From: Prostheceraeus crozeri
Taxonomy: Eukaryota > Platyhelminthes > Polycladida > Euryleptidae
Assembly (NCBI GenBank): GCA_907163375.1
Contig: CAJQUW010000601.1
Coordinates: 124,001-188,000, forward strand
Direction: 5' to 3'
Length of the DNA stretch: 64,000 bases
Position 1 is the first letter of the stretch, and every line of letters begins with the position of its first letter. Made by a program: the position numbers and the translations under genes. The notes beneath the pieces were generated by a model. That model did no database searches, was not told the DNA's origin, and saw only the letters and a program-made list of their open reading frames with translations. This document shows, piece by piece, positions 55,942-64,000 of this stretch.

Positions 55942-57219
55942 ATGGAGTGTAAAACTTCCGGGTTTTGTTTGTTTGATCAACAAGCCATACAGACAGATAT
56001 TCTTAGTTCAAGTATTGTAGATTATCATCCTCGAACAGCTGAGAATGCTGGCCCCATTGAATTTGTTATTCCTGGTGGTAGTGATGACTACATAGATTTG
56101 AGTTATGCGATGCTTGATTTGAGGTTTAGAATTCAGCAAGCAGATGGAACTGCTATTGACGATGCACATAAAGTTGGACTGAACAATTTACCATTGACTA
56201 CATTACTTCGCGATGTTTCTCTAACGATTGGAGAGCAGCAGGTGGAAGGTGGTCAAAGCGATTATCCCTATAAATCATATTTCAATCATGTATCACAGTT
56301 TCATCCAGCAGCACAAAAAAGTCATATGGAAGCCATGGGATGGTACAGAGATGAAGCAGGAAAATTTGATGTTGAAACAAACAGTGGCTTTGTAAAGCGA
56401 TCTGCTATGATTAAAGATAGTAAAGTATGTCAGCTATATGGTCCGCTGAATTTAGACTTCTTTAGACAGTCAAAGTTTTTACTCTGTAATACCAGCATGC
56501 GACTCAAGCTGACATTGAATAAGCCTGAATTTGCGCTGAATGCATTTGCTAAAGTTGACAATTTTAGAATTCATGTGGAAGATATTGCACTTTACATTCG
56601 TCGAGTAGTACCGAATCCAAGTGTCATTAGAGGGCATGCTGAAGGCCTTAACCGCCAAAATACCATTTACCCCGTTCAGCATACAAAGCTTCTCACCTTT
56701 ACAATTCCGAAAGATCAAAAGAGTTTCATGAAAGATGGCCTCGTTCCATCGAAAGCACCGAAGCTCCTCATGGTGGCAATGGTTGAAAATGATGCATTTA
56801 ATGGTAATATAAAGAAGAATCCTTTCAATTTTAAACACAATCAGTTAAGTGAAATTGCTTTACGTGTAAATGGTGTGAGTCATCCTGGTCCACCCTACAA
56901 ACCAGATTTTGCTTCGGATCAATTTATGCGCAGTTATGTTGATTTTATGGATGTCTTTGGCTTTTAAAATACGGATGACACCAACGGACTGACTATGAAA
57001 GAGTTTAAGAGTGGATATACTATTTATGCATTTGATTTGACTGCTGACAGCGATATTAGTGCACCCTATCGTCAAGGGAACGTGCCTCATAATATTCGTT
57101 TGGATTTGACGTTCAAAAGAACACTACCTGAGACGATCAATGTATTAATTTATGCAGTCTTCGATTCAAATATTGAAATTACAAAGTATCGTGACGTGAT
57201 TCTTCAGTATAATCGTTAA
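55942..57219 (+). CDS. F54H12.2-type capsid protein region
   Basis: It begins MECKTSGFCLFDQQAIQTDI, followed by GPIEFVIPGGSDDYIDLSYA, LTTLLRDVSLTIGEQQVEGG and SDYPYKSYFNHV. The right part contains KSGYTIYAFDLTADSDIS and RLDLTFKRTLPETINVLIYA. The family is known from annotations as F54H12.2-like (a C. elegans Maverick protein). The beta-strand pattern and genomic place mark it as a jelly-roll virion protein. I cannot say from sequence alone whether it is the major or minor capsid protein. Fossil part of the element. Confidence 0.78.
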
Positions 57220-57680
57220 TGAGTTGGTTGACTGCTGACGATATTAAGACTAAAGTGCAGCGTAATGCAGACGAAGCGACGTTGAAAGCTTTCGATAATG
57301 TCTATTCACTCGATACCTTACCACCTGCAGTAAATCACTATCCCATCTTTATTGTGCTAAACACTCATTCGCAGAATTTAGGCGGTGAGCATTGGAAAGC
57401 GATCTTTATTGGAGAAGACCGACGTGGTGAACTATTTGACTCTCTTGCTCAACCTCCAAATATACCAACACAGCAGTGGTTGAGAAAACATACGCGTCAA
57501 TATCAGCGAAATGAACGCATACTACAACATCCACTTTCATCAACGTGTGGTGCTTTTGTACTGTACTTCATCTTAAAACGTTTACATGTATCTCGATTTG
57601 CATCTATTATTCAAAACTTTTCATGTAATCCATCCTCTAATGGAAAAATGATTTGTAAGTTCTATCATGATTTGAAATAA
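57219..57680 (+). CDS. Adenain-like cysteine protease
   Basis: 153 aa. GGEHWKAIFIGEDRRGELFD SL supplies the catalytic His and the Glu/Asp region. HPLSSTCGAFVLYFILKRL supplies the nucleophilic Cys in the S-TCG motif typical of C5/Ulp-type proteases of adenoviruses and Polintons. It matures virion proteins. The stop codon TAA (57678-57680) lies inside AATAAA (57676-57681). Confidence 0.9.
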   Translation: MSWLTADDIKTKVQRNADEATLKAFDNVYSLDTLPPAVNHYPIFIVLNTHSQNLGGEHWKAIFIGEDRRGELFDSLAQPPNIPTQQWLRKHTRQYQRNERILQHPLSSTCGAFVLYFILKRLHVSRFASIIQNFSCNPSSNGKMICKFYHDLK

Positions 57681-57711
57681 AAACATCATGTTGGAAAAAT
57701 TGTTTTTTATT
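57676..57711. terminator. Back-to-back poly(A) signals of convergent genes
   Basis: AATAAA on plus (57676-57681) contains the protease stop. AATAAA on minus (57706-57711) contains the stop of the TBP-like gene (57707-57709). Two convergent transcripts would end within about 35 bp of each other. Confidence 0.65.
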
Positions 57712-58252
57712 TTACAATCCGCTGGGTACGTACATACTCAATGAGATAGTCTAGGATCACATTTGCTTGTACATGAGATTTTAGTCCAGTAATGATCACT
57801 TTACTATTATGAAAGATTGCCACATGCACAGGTAACCAACAACTAATGAGAGCTGCAGGAAAAAGTTCGGGTTCATAACACAAATTGTAACTGCTGGTAC
57901 GAATCTTCAAAAATGATAGACTGTCACTCAATTGAGTAGAGATCACCATATTGTCCACAGTCAGATTCGACATCACACACCTCTCCCTCTTCCATATCCG
58001 ACGTAGTAGTCTTTGTAGCTCTAAGCGCATTGACTGCGCCGATGAATGAGAAAGGGCGCCGAGAATCTGTACAGTCCCATTTGGGAAGAGTTGAAGATTC
58101 CGTGAATTGTTCATCTTCACCACTAACATTTGAGGTCGGCCCGGATAATACTTGCTGTTTGGAAGGTGTTGGTGTAATGTGGTGAGATCGATTTTGGTGT
58201 AGAGTCTGAAGCGACGGAGAATGTTGACGATGGTGTAGCGATGGCGCTTCAT
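57707..58252 (-). CDS. TATA-binding-protein-like (TBP-fold) protein
   Basis: From the ATG at 58252 (MKRHRYTIVNILRRFRLYTK) the product is 181 aa, the length of a eukaryotic TBP core. It shows two imperfect repeats. Repeat 1: KIDLTTLHQHLPNSKYYPGR P then LQLFPNGTVQILGALS. Repeat 2: NMVISTQLSDSLSFL then YEPELFPAALIS and VAIFHNSKVIITGLKSHVQA. YEPELFP and IF-x(2)-(S/G)K-V-x-x-TG-x-K match repeat 2 of TBP closely. The frame continues upstream to 58396, but the two-repeat unit fits the start chosen. It likely acts as a promoter-binding factor for the element. Its neighbours are PC4-like genes in the same orientation. Confidence 0.72.
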   Translation of the reverse strand: MKRHRYTIVNILRRFRLYTKIDLTTLHQHLPNSKYYPGRPQMLVVKMNNSRNLQLFPNGTVQILGALSHSSAQSMRLELQRLLRRIWKRERCVMSNLTVDNMVISTQLSDSLSFLKIRTSSYNLCYEPELFPAALISCWLPVHVAIFHNSKVIITGLKSHVQANVILDYLIEYVRTQRIVK

Positions 58253-58574
58253 GATGAAAGAATGAGTAAATTGAGCGATGTACCTTCCTTTTATACTTTT
58301 CCCAACTACCTTGATGAAATGTGAAGTTAGTATGAAGTTGGGAATGATAGAGTTGAATTCGCCGATTGTTAACGCGCAGCAAGATGCGATTTCCAATACG
58401 TGAATGTCTTTTCATATAGAAGTATTTCAAGTCCTTCATGATATGATGTAGAGATTGAAAATGACGATAAGATAAAGCAAACTCTCTTCTCACATTTCCA
58501 GTTGAATCTTTGAAATAGACGTTTCGATCATGATCCGTTTCAATGCGTTGTAGGGAATCTAATTTCCAACTCAT
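57924..58574 (-). CDS. PC4/Sub1-like small protein, paralogue 1, with extended tail
   Basis: Residues 1-105 are MSWKLDSLQRIETDHDRNVY FKDSTGNVRREFALSYRHFQ SLHHIMKDLKYF and SWEKYKRKVHRSIYSFFHH. They align throughout with paralogue 2 (58597). The FKDSxGxxRxxxxLxxxxFxxLxxIxxDL pattern resembles the ssDNA-binding PC4 fold. Beyond residue 106 the frame stays open across the TBP-like gene in another frame (SPSLQTLHQNRSH..., acidic DMEEGEVCDVESD); this tail may be overprinting or chance. ATGCAAAT on the minus strand lies 37 nt upstream of the ATG. Confidence 0.55.
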   Translation of the reverse strand: MSWKLDSLQRIETDHDRNVYFKDSTGNVRREFALSYRHFQSLHHIMKDLKYFYMKRHSRIGNRILLRVNNRRIQLYHSQLHTNFTFHQGSWEKYKRKVHRSIYSFFHHEAPSLHHRQHSPSLQTLHQNRSHHITPTPSKQQVLSGPTSNVSGEDEQFTESSTLPKWDCTDSRRPFSFIGAVNALRATKTTTSDMEEGEVCDVESDCGQYGDLYSIE

Positions 58575-58596
58575 GATGTGTGGTAGTCATGTCTGA

Positions 58597-58953
58597 TTAA
58601 GATTTGCATAGTAGGGCGATGAACTCACGACGAATAAATGTCATGATGGAGCGATGTATATATCTACTATACTTCTCCCAATTGTATTTGCGAAATGAGA
58701 AACAGTTTGCGGAATGAGAATGGTAGATTTGAATTTCATTTCTGTAATGTTGAAGCCAAACGTGATCACCCAAGGAGATGAATCTTAATGTTTCAAAATA
58801 TTCCAAATCCCTCATGATATCATTGAGGTTGACAAATTGTCGCCATGTTAATGTAATTCCTCTTGATGTATGACCATGAGAATTTTTGAAATGTACGTTT
58901 CCATCACGATCAACTCTGATATATTGTAGAGAGTCCAAAATCCAAGTCTTCAT
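58597..58953 (-). CDS. PC4/Sub1-like small protein, paralogue 2
   Basis: 118 aa from ATG 58953: MKTWILDSLQYIRVDRDGNV HFKNSHGHTSRGITLTWRQF, then NDIMRDLEYF, IQIYHSHSANCFSFRKYNWE and a final RYIHRSIMTFIRREF. GITLTWRQFVNLNDIMRDL resembles GISL-x-x-x-QW-x-x-L-x-x-x-x-x-DI of PC4. Lengths and motifs match paralogue 1 over about 105 residues, so this is a tandem duplication. Its start is only 35 bp from the divergent plus-strand gene at 58989. Confidence 0.55.
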   Translation of the reverse strand: MKTWILDSLQYIRVDRDGNVHFKNSHGHTSRGITLTWRQFVNLNDIMRDLEYFETLRFISLGDHVWLQHYRNEIQIYHSHSANCFSFRKYNWEKYSRYIHRSIMTFIRREFIALLCKS

Positions 58954-58988
58954 GATGTTATGCAAAGTTGCAGATCAGAAATATAAAA
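58954..58988. promoter_or_regulatory. Compact divergent promoter
   Basis: Only 35 bp separate the start codons of the minus-strand PC4-like gene (58953) and the plus-strand structural gene (58989). The interval contains the octamer ATGCAAAG (58960-58967), 21 nt before the plus-strand ATG, followed by an AT-rich ATATAAAA just before that ATG. Confidence 0.5.
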
Positions 58989-60386
58989 ATGTCGTTTTAT
59001 CATATTTTGCTTAGCAATGCGGCTACAAAGAGATTTACTAGTAATCGAGCCGCACTCTTTTCTACTCCCATTGATCATGCACAACAGCTAAATGGAAATT
59101 GGGAAGTGGGTGTCACTCAACTTGTTTATAGCAACTGTGTCTATACTTTTGATCATGAGGTGATGACTATTAATATGAGGCGTACAGCTGCTTATCAATG
59201 TGAAAAGGGGTGCCGAGTATACATTCCACAGTGGCCAAAGAAAGATCTCTTATCATGTAAAAAGTTTATATATGATTTCTTGAATAAAGCGAGTAAACAT
59301 ATTGTCCAATTTACTCCGCACAATGATGATTATAATTATGTGCATCATGTAGTTGAGAAAGATTGGATTGTTGGTTTAAGTCCAAGTTTAAGAAATGATT
59401 TAGGTTACCTCGCTAGCGCCTTAACAAGCTATGATAATTTTAACGTTAATTACCACATAAGTGGTCATAAACAGTTAATATATCGAGAGGAAGCTTATTA
59501 TGTAGATCTTATTCCAAGAAATGAGAAGACGTTGGTGAAGAAGATTGCGATTAAGCCAAGAAAGACAAACATGACTCCTGAAACATTATTGAAGAAATTT
59601 AATTATTTCCTTCGAGTTGATGGTAAACAAGTGGCAACATTGACTTATATTAAATCATCTAATCATATTGCAATAAGCAAATTAAATGATGATGATCTAG
59701 TATTAGTTTGTTCAAAAGATTTTCATCAGTTCTTACGACATCGTTCTGCAGCTGTTCATGGAAAATCTGATATGCAACATTTACCATGTGAAAGGTCAAA
59801 TCAATTTGATACAGAATGGTCCGTATCTTTATACAGAAAGTGTGTAGAGCCTTTAGGTGGTATCTTACATGAAACAAGAGTGTTGATGCCTCGCATTATT
59901 ACTTCGGTTAAATTGGTTGTAGATTATTTAAATGAAGTGATTAATGAGCAACATATTTCATTTTCTGAAAAAGAAGGTACTTTGTCTCTCACTATAAGTG
60001 GAAAAGGTATTGAACTAATTATGGATAAAACTCTAATGGACATTTTGGGTTTTGACCAAAATATCTTTAAAAGTGGTACTGTAACCAAAGCTAGCGCAGA
60101 CATGTCGCTATCGCGTCGTATTAACTATTTTCAGATATATTCCAATATTGGTGAAGATGTACGTGTGGGAGATGTTGAAGCTCCATTGCTAGCAATGATA
60201 CCATACCAGCCAAAAAGCTGCAGTATTTTATCTGAGCATACTTTCAAGAAAGTGCATTATACAAAGCTGAAATCAAACTACATCCCACAAATTGATATTG
60301 CCATTTATGACGATGCTGGTGCGTTGATTCCTTTTCATAAAGATGCTGTGACAAGTATCACACTCCATTTCCGAATGAAGAGTTAA
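58989..60386 (+). CDS. Polinton structural protein (GxWEVG family), paralogue 1
   Basis: 465 aa from ATG 58989: MSFYHILLSNAATKRFTSNR AALF, then LNGNWEVGVTQLVYSNCVYT. It ends IPQIDIAIYDDAGALIPFHK DAVTSITLHF. The N-terminal P-x-x-L-x-G-x-WEVG-x-x-x-x-x-Y motif and the C-terminal DD-x-G-x-x-x-PF-x-x-x-x-x-x-TLHF end are shared by large virion-associated proteins of animal Polintons. A role in the capsid vertex or spike is likely but unproven. The upstream TTG-initiated extension (58968) is not needed. Confidence 0.72.
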   Translation: MSFYHILLSNAATKRFTSNRAALFSTPIDHAQQLNGNWEVGVTQLVYSNCVYTFDHEVMTINMRRTAAYQCEKGCRVYIPQWPKKDLLSCKKFIYDFLNKASKHIVQFTPHNDDYNYVHHVVEKDWIVGLSPSLRNDLGYLASALTSYDNFNVNYHISGHKQLIYREEAYYVDLIPRNEKTLVKKIAIKPRKTNMTPETLLKKFNYFLRVDGKQVATLTYIKSSNHIAISKLNDDDLVLVCSKDFHQFLRHRSAAVHGKSDMQHLPCERSNQFDTEWSVSLYRKCVEPLGGILHETRVLMPRIITSVKLVVDYLNEVINEQHISFSEKEGTLSLTISGKGIELIMDKTLMDILGFDQNIFKSGTVTKASADMSLSRRINYFQIYSNIGEDVRVGDVEAPLLAMIPYQPKSCSILSEHTFKKVHYTKLKSNYIPQIDIAIYDDAGALIPFHKDAVTSITLHFRMKS

Positions 60387-60426
60387 TGCAAAAGTATGCT
60401 AATATATTTTTTCCAATGTGAATAAT

Positions 60427-61945
60427 ATGGAAAGTGAAAATAAGGACTCGTTTCTAATCTACTTACCCAGTAATGCTTCTATGAATAAATTTCCCAAAAA
60501 TAAACCATCAGACTATCGAGTAGAATTAAATCGCCCACTACATTTAGAAGGTGAATGGGAGGTTGGCGTTTCCAGTATTTGCTATGATAGCAATATTCAG
60601 AATGTGAATGATTTGGAAGAAATGATATTGACTCCTCGCACCCATGATGGAATAACGATGAATAATGCATTCCAGTTCCCATACAATTTAACATCAGATG
60701 GAAAGTGGAACTATGAATGGATTCAGATAAAATCAGATTCTTATGAACCATTTGGGAATGAGAAAATTATTAAGGCATTCAACAGTGGTAATACTTCCAT
60801 CATGAAGAATAAAAATCAGAAAGCTTATGAGTTTACTATCTATCATTGGAGTGGGAGACAGTTCCTCCGCTTTCATTCTTTTACTAAAGGTCTTACGCTG
60901 AGGTTGGATAGTGAATTCTATCCACATCTTGGTTTTGGCCATGGACTACATCTAACGTCAATTGCTACTGCAAATGTTAGAAAAGTTTATTCAAATCGAA
61001 TCAACAAATTTCATTATAGATTTAAAATATTTGATGAAGATGTTGTAGAATGCGAAGAACGCATCATTTTGAAAAAGCGTGGTGTTCAACCTTTATCACT
61101 TATTGAGTTAGTAAAACGATGGAATGAGACTGTGGGTAAGAAGTATGGAGAGAAAATTATGGCGGACAAAAATAAGTTGGTTATTCAGAAATATAATGAC
61201 AAACTTACAGTTTATTTCTCTCCAACCTTGCGTCATTTTGTAAGACATTATACACCTATTATTGGAAGCGGTGTGGTGTATGCTTCTCATGAATATCACA
61301 CTAAAGCTGATTCAGTTAATGATGAATGGTGGGTGGACATCTATGGTGATCGCATCAAGAAAATTTACCAGTCTTATGAAGAATCTAAAGTTGCTATCAA
61401 TATAATGCCGCGTCTATATCATACAGTTGAAAGCTTCATTCATGTAGTAAATCCTTATATACAACAGAAGTTGAAGCATGTGATGAAAAGTAAATATGAT
61501 GTAAAGACACACCACATTTCGTTTTCAATTGATAATCAACGCGTTGTCCTGAAACTGGGTGATGACATTCAATGTCAATAGAGTAAAAATTTGAAAAAAC
61601 TCTGGTTTTTCAATGCTACAAACAGTGTTTGCTGCTGCGCATACGATTGGTATAGAAACACCAATGACACTTGATAAACATGAACAGCACCTTTACATTC
61701 AAAGTGATTTGATTCTACCTATTTCTGTTGGTGAGAAAAAAGAATACATTTTACGCGATTTCATTCATGATAAAGACGCTTCATATGGAATAGTCGAGAA
61801 GATGTTTGAATCTATTTTCTATCATCCCGTCGTCAAACAAACTATACCCTCTATTGCTATCAAAATTACCAATGGTTTACAAGAGTGCATCCACGTGAAA
61901 GATACTAAATCCCTCATAACGTTAGTGTTTCGGAAAACAAAGTGA
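60427..61945 (+). CDS. Polinton structural protein (GxWEVG family), paralogue 2 region
   Basis: The start is near ATG 60427. It has FLIYLPSNASMNKFPKNKPS DYRVELNRPLHLEGEWEVGV, clearly paralogous to the preceding gene. The middle has HYRFKIFDEDVVECEERI and WWVDIYGDRIKKIY, matching VSLYRKCVEPLG of paralogue 1 in place. The right part contains VVKQTIPSIAIKITN and LITLVFRKTK, the counterpart of the TLHF end. ATGCAAAA lies 33 nt upstream. The tandem pair suggests two related virion proteins, for example for host-range variation. Fossil part of the element. Confidence 0.68.
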
Positions 61946-61960
61946 AGTCATTGTGATATG

Positions 61961-61974
61961 TTTATTGAAATAAA
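61961..61974. terminator. Facing poly(A) signals
   Basis: TTTATT (61961-61966; AATAAA on minus) and AATAAA (61969-61974, plus) lie side by side downstream of the convergent structural gene and PolB. Confidence 0.5.
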
Positions 61975-62124
61975 AATATGTATATGAAAAAGTCTTTTCA
62001 CAGATATAGGGGGAATGGGCTGACTGTAGGCATATATTCACAAGGAAGAAACGATCTCATGCGATACATAAAACAACCATGTATATCTACAAAAAGCAAC
62101 ATCAAAATACTGAGTTAAAGTTGA

Positions 62125-63982
62125 TTATGTCAATACATCTCCTGAATGTGGTAGCGTGAGTTTTATTCTTTTGGGTGGAGGTATGTTTGTGTCAGGATGT
62201 CCATGTGGAAGAGATGTGTTATGTCCTATCCAACACCTCTTATCCTCCCATGCTGAAAGTGCTCGTTTCTTGAACGTGTACGTTTTCACAGTATGAACTT
62301 GAGATTTTAAGATTGTCATATTGACAAACGTTATATTTTTATTTTTATAGGCCTTCTTATAGGAGCGATGTTTCATTTTATGAACAATGGATTTTGATAT
62401 ACCTTTAGCACGCTTAATACTATCTGCACATTCTTTTAATTTCATGGAATACATTTTAGGACGGAGGAGAATCATTTCATCTATTTCCTTTCCTGCTGTT
62501 TCATCCTTAAAACAACCAAGTTTGGCTTTATTCTGTATGGAATAGAGTGGATGAGTGGGATTGTAGTTAGATGTGTCGAAATATTTTTCTAATGACTTGC
62601 CTACTTCATTAAAATTTAAATCTTTTTGAGTGGTAATTCCTAAAAAGAAACTATCTGTATCACCACCCAGCAAGCGAACCTCTTTTACGAGAGGGCATGG
62701 TTTTAATATTTTGTAGAAGAGTTGATACATTTCAAGCTTGGAATAATCTAAAACGGCTTGCCCAATATAGATGGGTTTGCACAACTCAACTTCTGATTTA
62801 ATCATTTTAACACCCTACAAGATCCTCATCGATGATGTCTCTATCAATGAAAAGAGGTGATGAGGTCAATTTGTGATATTTTTGTTCATCAACGACTAGT
62901 TTGTAATTCATACGTTTTCTAACATCCTCCATGGTCTTTCCGAAAAGACTGTTATTCTTATATTTATAAAAATCCTTTTCAAAATTATTTTGGGCGAGTG
63001 CACGTTTTTGACTGTTACTATCTATGTAGGGTTTGAGGAAGGCTTTCTGTCTAAATTTGATAATGCGGTGAACTGACTTTAGAAGCATGCCCATTTCTAA
63101 ATAGAATTTTAATATGCAGAAGTGTACGAGATAATTTTTCTCATCATATTGGGTGAGTAAAAGTTTGCGGCATGGTTTATACCTTGGCTGTCCACACTCT
63201 GTTAAGTTATTATGAAATTGTGACATGAATGGTGAAAACATATCTTCAGTCACTTCACCAGATTCAGGTGCGAGTGGGAAATCAGCAGTTTTATTTTTAA
63301 TGCTATTTGGATAAATCAAATCCACTTCAAAATAATATCCCCAATCACCTTCATCTGGAATCTTCAGTATGTTTGAAGGGTTGGAGTAATACTCAAGCTC
63401 ATCTTGATTTAACCAACTAAACTCGGAATGAGGTAGTGGTTTAGACAGTGAACTGCCATATAAATTATTTTGGTCATAGTACTTTAGGTGGATATGATCA
63501 TCACCTACTGTTTCAGATTTTATATGATGTTTATTTACAAATGTGAGACCACCGCGTATTCCGCGCTCAAATATATTATACATCTCCGGGTCTTGTAAGA
63601 GATGAATGGTCTCACCAGTCATTTTAAAGGCTGATTTAAAGGACATGGCTGGTAGACTGACAAAGTGGACAGGATCTAATTTGTCTTCTTCTAATGCCAC
63701 TCGTCGAAATTCCTGAAAGACATCAGCCAGCAAAATGACATCTAATTCTAAGTAAGCGATCATATAATCGCCAAACGTTTTACAATCAAATTTTAACCAT
63801 GCCTCTTGAGCATGTTCATAGTCTTCTACTGGACAATCTTCACCCGTCAAATCGTTTTTGAATTTGTCAATGGAAGGAAGGGTTGTTTCATTTAGTTTAG
63901 ACATTGAGCTAAAATACGCATAAGGAAAGACTCCTTTGCGAGTGATTATTTCATCCGTTAAGTTTGGATAGTGTTTCTTCAA
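62125..63982 (-). CDS. Protein-primed DNA polymerase B region, C-terminal part, running to the window edge
   Basis: Minus strand. Upstream part: KKHYPNLTDEIITRKGVFPY AYF, AYLELDVILLADVF (exonuclease motif III, Y-x(3)-D), FVSLPAMSFKSAFKMTG, and YYDQNNLYGSSLSKPLP (polymerase motif A, D-x-NLYG). Then KNNSLFGKTMEDVRKRMNYK (motif B). Downstream part: RLLGGDTDSFFLGI (motif C, DTDS), GCFKDE and RPKMYSMKL. This order and the -NLYG-, -NxxFGKT- and DTDS motifs identify Polinton PolB, which replicates the element by protein priming. The N-terminal exonuclease half must continue beyond 64000. Fossil part of the element. Confidence 0.92.
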
Positions 63983-64000
63983 AGTTTGACTATGGGGAAG

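Larger units (their letters stand above)
49160..64000. mobile_element. Polinton/Maverick virus-like element (F54H12.2-capsid type), partial, fossil
   Basis: The defining set is all present: protein-primed PolB, retroviral-type integrase with chromodomain, adenain-like protease, FtsK/HerA packaging ATPase, capsid proteins and a pVI/pX-like core protein. The left end is not exact and may start as far left as 47960; the right end lies beyond 64000. Gene order, left to right: unknown gene, RING-like, exonuclease-like, PolB-N-like, RING-like, KGGFL protein, ATPase, MIVIP protein, integrase, core protein, capsid, protease, then minus-strand TBP-like and PC4-like genes, two paralogous structural proteins, and PolB on minus. 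It is broken, with about four to six breaks in the visible part. Most frames are open, so it looks young in evolutionary terms. One small TIR element is inserted in it. Confidence 0.93.

Noticed and set aside
56479-56838. 119-codon minus-strand frame within the capsid gene
   Set aside because: Shadow frame; the plus-strand capsid family match is strong.
1-64000. CRISPR arrays, bacterial operons, rRNA genes
   Set aside because: No regularly spaced repeats with unique spacers, no Shine-Dalgarno-led gene strings and no rRNA-like sequence; the content is clearly animal.

Overview
The window is eukaryotic, AT-rich, gene-poor and crowded with transposons. Split Ig-domain exons with canonical GT/AG borders, tRNA-derived SINEs, Penelope, CR1/Jockey-like and RTE-like retroelements, hAT, Tc1, PIF/Harbinger and piggyBac DNA transposons, and a Polinton/Maverick all point to a marine invertebrate animal. 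I cannot fix the phylum from the sequence.

Layout. 1-6.2 kb: a fold-back element, a TIR element filled with a CCCGGGTTCTATT minisatellite (311-1208), a hAT copy with a perfect 8-bp target duplication (3047-4665), and a hAT-type MITE (5565-6207). 6.5-33.9 kb, plus strand: one host gene read from six phase-compatible exons (6499-6662, 24147-24536, 26480-26609, 26991-27166, 27243-27384, 33557-33885). It encodes three Ig-like domains and a Thr-rich tail with Ser-Gly sites. Its very long introns hold MITEs, SINEs, a truncated RTE-like LINE, a truncated Penelope-like element with 15-bp target duplication, a 42-bp minisatellite and several fold-back elements. 34-47 kb: mostly transposon remains, namely a FLYWCH zinc-finger fragment, a GIY-YIG remnant, a minus-strand LINE split by a piggyBac-like element and flanked by an odd 202-bp duplication, a full-length Harbinger with both genes, and a Tc1 transposase.

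48-64 kb and beyond: a Polinton/Maverick virus-like element that runs off the right edge. Left to right I see a repeat-rich flank with C-tracts, a promoter, an unknown gene, two small RING-like proteins around an exonuclease-like region and a stand-alone domain resembling the N-terminus of Polinton DNA polymerases, a basic/hydrophobic protein, a packaging ATPase, a conserved small protein, an integrase with chromodomain, a pVI/pX-like core protein, an F54H12.2-type capsid protein, an adenain-like protease, a minus-strand cassette (TBP-like protein plus two PC4-like paralogues), two paralogous structural proteins, and protein-primed DNA polymerase B. It is a fossil with about four to six breaks in the visible part, yet most frames are open, so it looks fairly recent. 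A separate small TIR element has inserted near its left end.

Most interesting point: the Polinton appears to carry its own transcription kit. It has a TBP-fold protein of core length (181 aa, two repeats), PC4-like neighbours, and a strand-matched ATGCAAA octamer 20-40 nt upstream of six of its start codons.
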